From Pseudoalteromonas fuliginea (GTDB taxonomy: Bacteria > Pseudomonadota > Gammaproteobacteria > Enterobacterales > Alteromonadaceae): a stretch of 64,000 bases of DNA. Below, one piece after another: positions 1-9,432 of the stretch. Each line of letters begins with the position of its first letter. Position 1 is the first letter of the stretch. The position numbers were made by a program, and so were the translations under genes. Where the stretch lies: the NCBI RefSeq assembly GCF_000690055.1, contig NZ_JJNZ01000030.1:59162-123161 (forward strand). The letters are read 5' to 3'. A model generated the notes under the pieces. That model saw nothing but the letters and a program-made list of their open reading frames with translations. It did no database searches and was not told the DNA's origin.

Positions 1-1
1 G

Positions 2-166
2 CAAGGTATTAAATTACATTCAGACGCAGAGCCAAGCTTACTTAGCGCAGCGCAACGTTTATTTGAAAAAGGGATTATAGATAGCCCAGATGGCGGATAT
101 TTAACTGATCTGGGCTTAGATTTAATTGAGCACGTTACGGTTATTCATAGCGCGCTACAAAGTTAA
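2..166 (+). CDS. TIGR02647-like conserved protein, C-terminal part
   Basis: This is an open reading frame already running at the window edge; it ends in TAA at 164-166 and its 5' end lies outside. The visible 54 residues include 'HSDAEP', 'AAQRLFEKGII' and 'DGGYLTDLG', which resemble the C-terminal half of the small TIGR02647 family of gammaproteobacterial proteins. That family is about 75-80 residues long, has no established function, and has sometimes been called DNA-binding. The gene converges on maiA with 11 bases between the two stops. The family call is from memory of the motif. Confidence 0.6.
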   Translation, partial: QGIKLHSDAEPSLLSAAQRLFEKGIIDSPDGGYLTDLGLDLIEHVTVIHSALQS

Positions 167-177
167 TCTAAATTGGC

Positions 178-807
178 TTAATTTGCATCGGGTTGATTTT
201 GCGGTGCAGCGTCATTAAATGCAGCTAATTTATTACAGTGTTCGTAAATGGCTGCAATTTTTGGATAAGCGCTCATATCTACGTTAAAACGAATTGCATT
301 AAATACTTGCGGCACTAAACAAATGTCAGCAAGTGTTGGTTGGTCACCAAAGCAGTAGCCATCATTTTCGTTTAGCATCAGTTCTATTTTTTCAAAACCA
401 ACTTCTATCCAATGTCGATACCATTTATTTTTAGCCTCGTCATCAACACCTAATTCGTTTGATAAATACTTCAGCACGCGTAAATTATTAACAGGATGAA
501 TATCGCAAGCAATGGCAAAGCTTAAGTTTCTTATTTGCGCCTTTTGCCACGCAGTCCCTGTAATTAATGGCGATTGCGGATAAGTTTCATCTAGCCATTC
601 CAGTATTGCAAGCGATTGTGCTAAAACACCATTATCGGTTTCAAGTGCAGGTAGTAACCCTTGCGGATTAGTCGCTAAGTATTCTTCCCCAAGCTGCTCC
701 GATTTTAAAAGGTTAACAATAGCAAGTTCATGATCGATTGCTTTTAAGTTAAGCGCTATACGCACTCTATAAGCCGCTGATGAGCGAAAGTAGCTGTATA
801 ATTTCAT
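178..807 (-). CDS. maiA: Maleylacetoacetate isomerase (zeta-class GST)
   Basis: Glutathione-dependent isomerase that converts maleylacetoacetate to fumarylacetoacetate in tyrosine/homogentisate breakdown, in the cytoplasm. The protein has 209 residues, the usual length. It starts 'MKLYSYFRSSAAYRVRIALN', the zeta-GST N-terminal thioredoxin fold with its Ser-rich glutathione-activating motif (SS-x-YRVRIAL; here SSAAYRVRIAL). The alpha-helical C-terminal domain carries 'CFGDQPTLADICLVPQ'. Its start lies two bases after the hmgA stop, so the two genes are very probably one transcript. The hmgA neighbour supports this function over that of a generic GST. Confidence 0.93.
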   Translation of the reverse strand: MKLYSYFRSSAAYRVRIALNLKAIDHELAIVNLLKSEQLGEEYLATNPQGLLPALETDNGVLAQSLAILEWLDETYPQSPLITGTAWQKAQIRNLSFAIACDIHPVNNLRVLKYLSNELGVDDEAKNKWYRHWIEVGFEKIELMLNENDGYCFGDQPTLADICLVPQVFNAIRFNVDMSAYPKIAAIYEHCNKLAAFNDAAPQNQPDAN

Positions 808-809
808 AA

Positions 810-2111
810 TTAATCCTGTGAACCTGTAAATTGTTTTTTAATAGTACGCCAGCAATCGGTGTAGTTTAGTTGGCGCTCTTTACCTTCTAATGCATATTTT
901 GTCGGTGAAATTATATAGCGCGACTCAAACATAAAGGCCAATGTGTTTTCGTATTTTTGTGGTGTAAGCTCAGCGTTTGAGGCTTTTTCAAATACGTCGG
1001 CTTCAGGTCCATGTGGCGACATACAATTGTGTAAACTTGCGCCACCAGGTACAAAACCATGCTCTTTTGCATCATACACACCTTCAATCAAGCCCATAAA
1101 TTCACTCATAATATTGCGGTGATAATAAGGCGGGCGAAATGTATTTTCGGCTACCATCCAACGCGGTGGAAATATCACAAAATCGACATTTGCCATACCC
1201 TCAGTAGCAGAAGGAGAGGTTAGCACAGTGAATATAGATGGATCGGGGTGATCAAAGCTCACTGTATTCATCACATTAAAACGCGATAAGTCGTATTTAT
1301 AGGGCGCACTATTACCTGTCCATGCAACCACATCAAAAGGAGAGTGCTTAATTTCACAGCTAAATAAATTACCGTTAAATTTAGAAACAAGCTCAAAGTC
1401 ACCTTCTTTATCTTCAAAGGCAGCAACGGGGTATTGAAAGTCTCTGTCGTTGGCATAACCGTTTGCACCAACAGGTCCTCGCTCGGCAAGCTCAAGAGCA
1501 TGGCCATAATTTTCACAAATATAACCACGGGCTGTATCGTCAATTAAATCAACAGAGAACTTAATTCCTCTGGGAATTACAGCAATTTCACCTGGCTTAA
1601 TGCTTAACTTACCGCACTCGGTGTGAATTAATAACTCACCTTGCTGAGGAACAAACAACATTTCGCCATCGGCATTGTAAAAGTAACGTCCTTGCATTGA
1701 CCGATTAGCGACATATACATGAATGCCAATACCAGATTGCCCATTAGCATTGCCATTAGCTGCCATCGTTACCAAGCCATCAATAAAGTCAGTAGACTGT
1801 GAAGGCATATCAATAGGATTCCAACGTAGCATTGTTGGTGGTGTTACGGCTTCAGTGATTGGAGCTGTTCTTATTAGGCCGTTATCAATTGCTTGGTAAT
1901 CTCCTTGCACTACAGACGGACGAAGACGGTAAAACCAAGTGCGGCGATTTGAAGCGCGAGGAGCCGTAAACGCAGTCGAACTAAATTGCTCGGTGTATAA
2001 ATCGTATTTAACCTTTTGTGGGCTAAATTGCCCTATTGGCAGTGCACCGGGTAGCGCTTGTGTTTCAAATTCATTACCAAAACCGGTCATATAACTTAAT
2101 TGTGTCGCCAT
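810..2111 (-). CDS. hmgA: Homogentisate 1,2-dioxygenase
   Basis: Fe(II) ring-cleaving dioxygenase that turns homogentisate into maleylacetoacetate, the substrate of the next gene product. The 433 residues match the family length. The N-terminus has '[19 protein letters not shown]', diagnostic of the family. The C-terminal cupin part keeps the iron ligands in '[16 protein letters not shown]' (His and Glu) and '[12 protein letters not shown]' (His). It is the first gene of an hmgA-maiA operon on the minus strand and is divergent from a MarR gene across 151 bases with two palindromes. Fumarylacetoacetase, often adjacent elsewhere, is not in this window. Confidence 0.97.
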   Translation of the reverse strand: MATQLSYMTGFGNEFETQALPGALPIGQFSPQKVKYDLYTEQFSSTAFTAPRASNRRTWFYRLRPSVVQGDYQAIDNGLIRTAPITEAVTPPTMLRWNPIDMPSQSTDFIDGLVTMAANGNANGQSGIGIHVYVANRSMQGRYFYNADGEMLFVPQQGELLIHTECGKLSIKPGEIAVIPRGIKFSVDLIDDTARGYICENYGHALELAERGPVGANGYANDRDFQYPVAAFEDKEGDFELVSKFNGNLFSCEIKHSPFDVVAWTGNSAPYKYDLSRFNVMNTVSFDHPDPSIFTVLTSPSATEGMANVDFVIFPPRWMVAENTFRPPYYHRNIMSEFMGLIEGVYDAKEHGFVPGGASLHNCMSPHGPEADVFEKASNAELTPQKYENTLAFMFESRYIISPTKYALEGKERQLNYTDCWRTIKKQFTGSQD

Positions 2112-2166
2112 TACTGACTCCTGTGAGAGGGGGTTGGTTTAATATTATTTTTATTTCAGTTAAGAT

Positions 2167-2206
2167 ACTCTCAAGTGAGACTAATATCAAATGTGCAAGT
2201 ATGCAC
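2167..2206. promoter_or_regulatory. Two palindromes between hmgA and marR (candidate MarR operators)
   Basis: The divergent spacer 2112-2262 contains TCTCAAGTGAGA (2169-2180; arms TCTCA/TGAGA) and GTGCAAGTATGCAC (2193-2206; arms GTGCA/TGCAC). Short inverted repeats in a divergent spacer are typical MarR-family sites. Assignment to the adjacent regulator is inference. Confidence 0.45.
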
Positions 2207-2262
2207 CTGCGTAAATATTAATGAACACCAAAGTAAGCCTTATAAAGCTGGGATAACCAAAA

Positions 2263-2694
2263 ATGAAAATTGATTTAGCAACGTTTTTACCTTATCAATT
2301 AACGAATGTAGCAACACGTGTAAGTAACGACTTTGCCGAGGTTTATCAAACTAAGTACGGTTTAAATATTCCCCAGTGGCGAATACTTGCTAACTTAGCG
2401 CAGTATGGCCAGAGCAACGCAAAGGATTTATGCACGCAAGCAAACATGGATAAGTCGACAGTGTCGCGTGCGGTAAAAGTTTTAATAGATAAAGGTTTAG
2501 TGAAAAGTGAGTTAAATGCACAAGACAAACGCGCGGCCTTACTTGTACTGAGCAAAGCAGGGCAAAGCTTATATGAAAATATAGCGCCCGATGCACTGAA
2601 TTGGGAAAAACAATTACTGAGCACTTTAACCAACGAAGAATACGGAGTATTAGTGAGTATTTTTGAAAAGTTAAATAATAAATTAAAAGCATAA
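2263..2694 (+). CDS. MarR-family transcriptional regulator
   Basis: A 143-residue winged-helix regulator, the usual MarR length. The central helix-turn-helix reads 'NAKDLCTQANMDKSTVSRAV' at about residues 52-71, followed by 'LIDKGLVKSE' and the wing 'DKRAALLVLSKAGQSLY'. It is transcribed divergently from hmgA-maiA, so it most likely represses that operon and responds to an aromatic intermediate such as homogentisate; this is inferred from position and the ligand habits of the family. It ends in a bidirectional terminator shared with the convergent receptor gene. Confidence 0.88.
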   Translation: MKIDLATFLPYQLTNVATRVSNDFAEVYQTKYGLNIPQWRILANLAQYGQSNAKDLCTQANMDKSTVSRAVKVLIDKGLVKSELNAQDKRAALLVLSKAGQSLYENIAPDALNWEKQLLSTLTNEEYGVLVSIFEKLNNKLKA

Positions 2695-2717
2695 AAAAGC
2701 CCACAAAGTGGGCTTTT
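2695..2717. terminator. Bidirectional rho-independent terminator
   Basis: Perfect stem AAAAGCCCAC/GTGGGCTTTT with a 3-base loop, directly after the marR stop and between convergent genes. It can serve marR on plus and the receptor gene on minus. Confidence 0.85.
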
Positions 2718-2745
2718 AAAAAATGTATTTGTTTACAATTCTAAA

Positions 2746-5700
2746 TTAGAAAGTGTAACGAACACCTACACGCATTTGCCATAAAGACGCATCAGATTGT
2801 ACTGATGTATTTGCGTTGTTTTTGTTAAAGTCTGAGTATACGTAGCGGCCTTCTTCATCAATTGATGTTGAAATCATGCTAGCGCCTACGAAAGGACCTT
2901 TCTTAAGTACGCCCCAATCATCGTTTAACAGATTTGTAAGGTTATCAATTACGAAGAATGCTTCACCTTTGTGACCTTCCATAAAACCTGGAAGCTCTTG
3001 TGTCACTTTAAAGTTAAACTTAACAAACCAATCAGAGTTCTCTGCGTTACGGCTAGTCGTTTGACCACGTTTTAAACCATTTGATGCAATAAATTCATTG
3101 AATTCATTGATATCAGCAGCACTCATGTCGTAAACAACGTTAGGATCGTTTTCTAGTGGAACATACAATAGCTGGCGGTTGCCATTCCAGTTTGAGTCAC
3201 CGAATTTGCTATCACTGCCATCAAATGTGTAGCTGTAAGGTAAGCCTTTATATGCTTCACCGAATAGGTTAAAGCGAGTAGCAAATCCATCAACAAACTC
3301 ATGACTATAACCAAGAGTCATAGTAAAACGATGTGGGATTTCGTAATCAGATGAAGCAACACCTGGGTTACCTGGATCTGTTAGCGCAATATTACCGTAG
3401 TTAGAACCTGCTGTAGAGCTAGTCATTGGGTTAACATCATCAGAATCTGTGTATGCATAACCAAAGTTTACGCTCACACCATTATCAAACATCTTGCTAA
3501 CCGCTAATGAGATAACCGATGAATCACCGCTATCACCAGTTACATTTGTAAGAAGGTATTCCTCCTTGCGACCTTCAATTGACTCGTAGATAGGGCGACC
3601 GTCAAAAGTATTTTCGCCGCTATCTTGAAGAGCGATGTCACGCGTTAATGCAGCGTCTCTTTTCTTAGAGTATAAGTAATCAAGTGAAATAACATACTCG
3701 TTTTCAGTTGTGTATGTTGCACCAAGTGAATACTTCCATTCTGAAGGAATTTCGAAGTCTGGGTCAACAGCGTTTGTTGCTGAATCACCTGAGCCGATTA
3801 CAGTATTACCAACCTCATCAAATAATTGCTGAGGAACTTCAAAACCTGGTTTACCAGCATTTACATTAGCTGTATTGAATAAATCAATTTTATTATCGTC
3901 ATCGCGAAGTAATGTACCAATGTTTGTTATACCATCATTCGAATATGAATTTGATAACCAAACGTTAGGATTACCGCCTGAGAACAAGCCAACGCCTGCA
4001 CGTACTTCAAGTGCGTCTGTAGCGTACCATTGGAAGCCTACACGAGGTTGAATTAAATCAATACCATCAAATGTACTTTGGTTGCTGTAGCCATAGCGAT
4101 CAGTAAAGTTTTGATTTAAGTTAGGTGCATCATCACTGGTGTATTTATCATAACGTAGACCAAACGTGATGTTTGCATCTAAATCAGTGAACGAGTACTC
4201 GTCTTGCACGTAAAATGTATGTTGAGCGTATGAAAAGCTCGCAGCAGCATCATTTGGATCATTCGTACCTGCCGCATTATTGTAGTAGATACGGTCGGCA
4301 AGACCTGCCTCAAAATTATTTATTGAGTCAAAACGATATTCACCTTCAGTATGCTGAACGAATAAGTTAAATACATCTAACTCTTCGAACTCATAACCAG
4401 CAGTAATTGTATGTTGATCAAGGTAGTAAGTACCTGCAACTTTAAATGTAGTTGTATCGTAATCTAAGTCATTTGATTGACGTGAATCATCTGGACCAAT
4501 ATAAACTGTACCACCATCGTCGGTACGAATTTGCATTTCACCAAAGCTGCTTGCTGCATCTAGTGATTGTACTGTTGCATCAAGCTCAGATTTACCAATT
4601 CGAACTTCAGTAGAGAAGTCATCTGACCAATCAGAGTAAACAGATGCAATGATTGAAGTGAATTCTGCACTTTGGTCATAAAAGTGGTTAGATAGTGATA
4701 CACGGCTAGAGCCAGTATCAGACTGTGAAACAGTATTACCATCGTTGTAGTTGTAGATTAAGTTTGCGCGGTGATCTTCGTTGATGTTCCAATCTAGTTT
4801 AACTAGTATTTTTTCATCTTCAACAGGCATACTTGAAGGCATACCACCGGCATCATAACCGTAAACAGATTGAGAAATGCTCTGAATTCGAGAAATATCA
4901 TCAGCAGTTACACTACCGCTGCTTAAACCATCGTAGTTAAACTGTTGAACGCCTTCAAGTTTTTCATATGAAGTGAATAAAAATAGTTTATCTTCAATTA
5001 GTGGAAGACCTACGTTGAAGCCGTAACGTTTTTCAGTATAGTTACCGTTATCAACGTCATCACCTTCAATTTTATCACCCTTGAAAGAGTCGCTAGTGTA
5101 ATCATAGAAAACAGCGCCATGAACATCATTGCCACCAGATTTGGTTACTGCGTTGATGTTACACGATGTAAAACCACCGTATTGAACGTCAAACGGTGCA
5201 AGTTCAGCTGAAACTTGTTCAATTGAATCAAAAGAGAAAGGGGCGCGAATAGTTGGGTAACCATTTGAGCTTAAGCCGAAGTTATCGTTCATACGAACGC
5301 CGTCTAGCGTTAAGCTGTTGTAGCGAGGGTTACCACCACCACAGTTAATTGAACCACGGCTATCATCGATTGTGATACGTGGGTCAATACGGATAATGTC
5401 TTTTAAATCACGGTTAATAGCTGGTGTATTTTCAAGATCAGTTAGCGTAAATGTAGACGCCGGACCAGTACCACCAGACATAGAGCTAATTGGCGCGCCA
5501 GAAACTACAATTTGTTCCATGCTTGATTGTGACTCAAGAGAAACGTTTACTGGGTAGTCGTTACCAATATTAAGAATAATGTTATTGAATTCTTGGTCTG
5601 CATATACATCAGAATCAACAATTACTTTATAAGGACCGCCAACACGTAGGCCTTTGGCTGTGAAATAACCAGCGTCATTTACTTCAGTTGTTTTTACTGA

Positions 5701-5874
5701 TCCAGAAGGCACGTGTAAAATTGTTACTTTAGTGCCGGCTGCTGGGTTGCCATTAGGCCCCATTACTTGACCTTTAATTGCAGAGGTCGTTTCGTTAGCC
5801 ATTGCAGCGCCACTTACACCAACACATGCTGCAATAGCAAGTGAAAGAGCTGTTTTGCGTAATTGAGTTTTCAT
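2746..5874 (-). CDS. Oar-like TonB-dependent outer membrane receptor 1
   Basis: A 1042-residue outer membrane protein. A signal peptide (residues 1-26, ending 'GAAMA') is followed by a carboxypeptidase-regulatory-like beta-sandwich (about 30-115, 'GNPAAGTKVTILHVPSGS'). Next comes a TonB plug (about 130-250, 'TPAINRDLKDIIRIDPRI' and 'INAVTKSGGNDVHG'), then a beta barrel ending 'MRVGVRYTF' with the terminal Phe needed for Bam recognition. This order is that of Oar-type receptors, which import large substrates or take part in adhesion. Two plug cysteines ('SINCGGGN' and 'FTSCNINAV') could form a disulfide. It is paralogous to the next receptor. The substrate is unknown. Confidence 0.9.
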   Translation of the reverse strand: MKTQLRKTALSLAIAACVGVSGAAMANETTSAIKGQVMGPNGNPAAGTKVTILHVPSGSVKTTEVNDAGYFTAKGLRVGGPYKVIVDSDVYADQEFNNIILNIGNDYPVNVSLESQSSMEQIVVSGAPISSMSGGTGPASTFTLTDLENTPAINRDLKDIIRIDPRITIDDSRGSINCGGGNPRYNSLTLDGVRMNDNFGLSSNGYPTIRAPFSFDSIEQVSAELAPFDVQYGGFTSCNINAVTKSGGNDVHGAVFYDYTSDSFKGDKIEGDDVDNGNYTEKRYGFNVGLPLIEDKLFLFTSYEKLEGVQQFNYDGLSSGSVTADDISRIQSISQSVYGYDAGGMPSSMPVEDEKILVKLDWNINEDHRANLIYNYNDGNTVSQSDTGSSRVSLSNHFYDQSAEFTSIIASVYSDWSDDFSTEVRIGKSELDATVQSLDAASSFGEMQIRTDDGGTVYIGPDDSRQSNDLDYDTTTFKVAGTYYLDQHTITAGYEFEELDVFNLFVQHTEGEYRFDSINNFEAGLADRIYYNNAAGTNDPNDAAASFSYAQHTFYVQDEYSFTDLDANITFGLRYDKYTSDDAPNLNQNFTDRYGYSNQSTFDGIDLIQPRVGFQWYATDALEVRAGVGLFSGGNPNVWLSNSYSNDGITNIGTLLRDDDNKIDLFNTANVNAGKPGFEVPQQLFDEVGNTVIGSGDSATNAVDPDFEIPSEWKYSLGATYTTENEYVISLDYLYSKKRDAALTRDIALQDSGENTFDGRPIYESIEGRKEEYLLTNVTGDSGDSSVISLAVSKMFDNGVSVNFGYAYTDSDDVNPMTSSTAGSNYGNIALTDPGNPGVASSDYEIPHRFTMTLGYSHEFVDGFATRFNLFGEAYKGLPYSYTFDGSDSKFGDSNWNGNRQLLYVPLENDPNVVYDMSAADINEFNEFIASNGLKRGQTTSRNAENSDWFVKFNFKVTQELPGFMEGHKGEAFFVIDNLTNLLNDDWGVLKKGPFVGASMISTSIDEEGRYVYSDFNKNNANTSVQSDASLWQMRVGVRYTF

Positions 5875-6136
5875 TTAATTTTCCCGTGTAGTTAATAATT
5901 AAATTTTTATATTTTTATTTTAAATTTTGAAAAATAAACAGTCGAAGTTCATTTATTCAAAATCCGTTACTAGTGTACCTCATTTATTCGTTACAAATAA
6001 AATACAACTGCAATATATTTTTAATAAATAGTACTATTTTTGTCTATTTGAGTGTTTTTTTGAGCAATAACTCTATATCGGGGTATATATTACGCGGGCT
6101 TTATGACAAACATGTGAAATTATAGGGAGGAATATG
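5875..6136. other. Intergenic promoter region upstream of receptor 1
   Basis: About 260 AT-rich bases with the promoter of receptor 1 (read on minus). I saw no Fur box, no sigma54 motif and no convincing palindrome here. Confidence 0.4.
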
Positions 6137-6166
6137 AAAAAACCCATTACAAATTGCAATGGGTTT
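6137..6166 (-). terminator. Terminator of receptor 2
   Basis: Stem AAACCCATT (6140-6148) / AATGGGTTT (6158-6166). Read on minus it is followed by six U from 6142-6137. It lies about 50 bases after the stop of receptor 2. Confidence 0.8.
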
Positions 6167-6215
6167 ATTGTGATTTACAAATAACTTAACACGTTATTTG
6201 TATTGTTTTTAAGGC

Positions 6216-9200
6216 TTAAAATTTGTAGCTGATACCAACTTTAGCCTGCCAAGCTGATGACGATGAACTGATTTGCGAGTAATTACGCACATCCGCACCG
6301 CCAAAACTGTTGTCTATTTTATATCTGCCTTGATCATCAAGACCACCAAAGTCATAAATAGTTTGGTTAGAGTAACCTAAGCGCTTTTCTATACCCCAGT
6401 CACTGTTTAAAAGGTTTGCGAAGTTATCAATCATAAAGTAAACCTCACCACTGTGACCTTGTGCAAAGCCAGGTATTTCTTGCTTGATGCTTACATCCAT
6501 GGTTGTTACCCAAGGCTGAGTTGCTGTGTTTTTACCTAAAATACCACCACGTTGAGATATACCAGCACGCTCTAATAACGGTTCTAACTCAGCCCAAGTC
6601 ATTTTAGAATCAGCCCAATTTACATTCGGATCATCAGCACCTGTAGGAATATAAGGTAAGTAGGCACCATTAGAGAATAAAGAGCTTGTATCTCCTAAAT
6701 CACCTTTTTTATACATATTCATAGTATAACTAAATGGGCGACCTGAACGACGCTCAAAATACACGTTAAATTTAGTAGCATATCCTTCAAAAATTTCAGT
6801 GTTATATGCTAAGTTAATTTTAAAGCTGTGCTCAACTTCGTAAAAGCCACGTGCTGCAATATCTTCATTACGATTTACTGTAATATTGTGCTTATAGTTA
6901 CCTTCTGCCTGAGAGGCTGAACCTGCTGATGATTCTGTAACATCTTGGTGAGCATAGCTTGCCGATACAAACAGGCCATTGTCCCATTGTTTAGCAATAC
7001 CCGTTGAAATAATAATTGAACGACCATCATCCGATGAATTAGTCATTTCTATGTCAACATTATCGCCACTGTAAATACTTTGATTGATAACACGTTCGCC
7101 GTCCGCTGCTAAGCCTACTGGGTTAATAGACGAATTATGCCATACCGCTTCATTCTCTTTTTTATGATAAGCAATCTCTGCTTGCCATTTAAAGCCATCA
7201 CCTAATAGTTCAGAATCAAACTCATATTCAAAACCTATTTGAGTACGAATGCTTGAAGGCAATTTAAAGTCAGGGTCGATATACGCAACGCTACCAGCAC
7301 CTTGCTCTAATGTATTTTTTATTTCATCAGGAACCTGAGTAATATCAGCTGTGTTATTTGCATAGTAATCATTAATTACATCGTTTTGTGCTGATACTAA
7401 AGTAATGCCATCACTTTGGAATGAATTGTTATACCAAACATTTGGAATGCCGCCTTGGAAACGACCAATACCACCATTAATAGTAAGCGCTTCTGTTACG
7501 TAGTACTTAAAGCCAACACGAGGAAGTATAATATCTAGGCCATCAAGATTTTCTTGGTTAGTAAAGCCATACGTATTAGCAAAGTTTTCATTTAGAGTTG
7601 GTTTATCATCAGATGATAAGCGCTCATAACGAATACCTGCTGTAACTTCTAAATCGTCACCTACATAAAAAGTATCTTCTATGTAAAGCGCTAGCTGGTT
7701 ACGTCTTACATCATATGCTGTATCAGCTGAATCATTAGTGTAAGCATTTTGATAAGAGAAATCATAAGAACCAATTTCACGGTTTTCAAAATTTTCTAAG
7801 CTATCAAATTTCCACGTTCCAAGAGAGTTTTGAGCAAACAAGTTATATAAACGAAGTGACTCGTACTGAGCTCCAAAGTTTATTTCATGCTCATCCATTA
7901 AATACGTAGCGTCTAACGTAAAAGTTAGGTTTTGTGTTTCTGAACGGTTTGCATGGCGGTATTGATCTGTACCAAAGTTGTAAGAAGGACCATTTCGACC
8001 GTCTTCCTCAACAGTAATGCTTCCTAAGTTAGAGCGAGTTGCGCTATCAGAGGTAACATCTTTATACGACACACCAATTTCTGTTGAAAAGTTTTCAGTC
8101 CAATCAGAGTAAAGCTTAGATGAAAAGTTATTAAACTTAGTTACGTATGCATAAGTACTTGAAACTAAGGCTATATTATCACCGCCTGTGCTAGAGTTAC
8201 GCTCATCTTGGTCGTCTTGCCATTGATAAGTGAAATCTAAACGATGGTCATCACTTGCGTTCCAGCTTAATTTAACAAGCAAGTTTTTGTTTGTATCTTC
8301 TGGCGCACCGGCTAATGAATCAGTTAAGCCGTATTCATTATTTAAAATAGAAATAAAACGATTATAGTTAGCTTCAGAAGTATTAAATTCATTTGAAGCA
8401 CCAGAGCCGTCAAAGCCGTAATCTAGATCTAATTCACTTGACCATTCTGCATAGTTAACAAAGTAAAACAGTTCATCAGCAATAATCGCTCCACCAACGT
8501 TAAAACCAAATCTTTCTTCAGTTTTAATCGGCTCTACTTTATTTGTAGAGTAAGTTTTATGACCTAGCTCATCAAGATCGTCTTCTTGTACAATATTATC
8601 AACATCGCCAGCTATCTCAGGAGTAGATATTTCGTAAAAGCCAGAAAACTTGAACTCATTTGTACCAGATTTTGTTACTGCATTAATAGTACCGCCACCA
8701 AAGTTACCTTTAGAAGCCGAAAATGGCGATACATCAACAGAGACTTGTTCAATAGCATCAAGTGCTACAGGAGGCTGAGAAGTAGGGTAGCCACCAAAGT
8801 TCAAGCCAAAGTCATCATTTTGACCAATACCGTCAACTGTTAAACCGTTGGTACGAGGGTTACTACCTGCAAACGTTAGTTCACCATTACCATTAATACT
8901 GGCAAGTGGGTTTAAGCGCGCAATATCTTTAATGTCGCGATTAAAGCTTGGCATGTTCTCAATAGTATCAGAACCAAAAGAGCTGCTTGAGCCACCTGAT
9001 TGTTGAACAATCTTATAACCAGACACTTCAATCTTTTCGATGTTTAGCGGAGCTAGCTGTGAGCTTAAACGGTAAGTTTCACCAAGGTTTAAGTAGATAT
9101 TTTCAACCGTTGTGTCGTTAAACGTATCAGAATCGATGATCACCATGTAAGGACCACCTACACGTAAACCATTAGCGATAAACGTACCACTTTCGTTTGT

Positions 9201-9389
9201 AGTGAGCTCGCTAATAGTTCCCGTTGGTTGGTGAACTACTTTGATTTTAACGTTTGCAGCACTGCCACCTGAAGGCGTTGTGATTTTACCACGCATTGCA
9301 GATGAAGTATCAGCAGCCATTGCGCTTGTAGAAACACCTAGAGCTAAAATTACCGCTCCAGTTAATTTCGAAAGGCGAAGCTTAGTCAT
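6216..9389 (-). CDS. Oar-like TonB-dependent outer membrane receptor 2
   Basis: A 1057-residue paralogue of the preceding receptor with the same order of parts. These are a signal peptide (1-25), a carboxypeptidase-regulatory-like domain ('GGSAANVKIKVVHQPTGT'), a plug ('MPSFNRDIKDIARLNPLA' and 'GGTINAVTKSGTNEFKF'), and a beta barrel ending 'WQAKVGISYKF'. It lacks the plug cysteine pair of receptor 1. The stop of the S1/P1 nuclease gene is only 43 bases upstream on the same strand, so nuclease and receptor are probably co-transcribed. Uptake of nucleic-acid breakdown products is a reasonable inference, but the ligand cannot be read from the sequence. Confidence 0.9.
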   Translation of the reverse strand: MTKLRLSKLTGAVILALGVSTSAMAADTSSAMRGKITTPSGGSAANVKIKVVHQPTGTISELTTNESGTFIANGLRVGGPYMVIIDSDTFNDTTVENIYLNLGETYRLSSQLAPLNIEKIEVSGYKIVQQSGGSSSSFGSDTIENMPSFNRDIKDIARLNPLASINGNGELTFAGSNPRTNGLTVDGIGQNDDFGLNFGGYPTSQPPVALDAIEQVSVDVSPFSASKGNFGGGTINAVTKSGTNEFKFSGFYEISTPEIAGDVDNIVQEDDLDELGHKTYSTNKVEPIKTEERFGFNVGGAIIADELFYFVNYAEWSSELDLDYGFDGSGASNEFNTSEANYNRFISILNNEYGLTDSLAGAPEDTNKNLLVKLSWNASDDHRLDFTYQWQDDQDERNSSTGGDNIALVSSTYAYVTKFNNFSSKLYSDWTENFSTEIGVSYKDVTSDSATRSNLGSITVEEDGRNGPSYNFGTDQYRHANRSETQNLTFTLDATYLMDEHEINFGAQYESLRLYNLFAQNSLGTWKFDSLENFENREIGSYDFSYQNAYTNDSADTAYDVRRNQLALYIEDTFYVGDDLEVTAGIRYERLSSDDKPTLNENFANTYGFTNQENLDGLDIILPRVGFKYYVTEALTINGGIGRFQGGIPNVWYNNSFQSDGITLVSAQNDVINDYYANNTADITQVPDEIKNTLEQGAGSVAYIDPDFKLPSSIRTQIGFEYEFDSELLGDGFKWQAEIAYHKKENEAVWHNSSINPVGLAADGERVINQSIYSGDNVDIEMTNSSDDGRSIIISTGIAKQWDNGLFVSASYAHQDVTESSAGSASQAEGNYKHNITVNRNEDIAARGFYEVEHSFKINLAYNTEIFEGYATKFNVYFERRSGRPFSYTMNMYKKGDLGDTSSLFSNGAYLPYIPTGADDPNVNWADSKMTWAELEPLLERAGISQRGGILGKNTATQPWVTTMDVSIKQEIPGFAQGHSGEVYFMIDNFANLLNSDWGIEKRLGYSNQTIYDFGGLDDQGRYKIDNSFGGADVRNYSQISSSSSAWQAKVGISYKF

Positions 9390-9432
9390 AATGTTGATTT
9401 CCCGTGTGTAGGTTATATAAATTTAATACAGT

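Noticed and set aside
1271..1543. Minus-strand open frame inside hmgA
   Set aside because: Shadow of hmgA in another frame.
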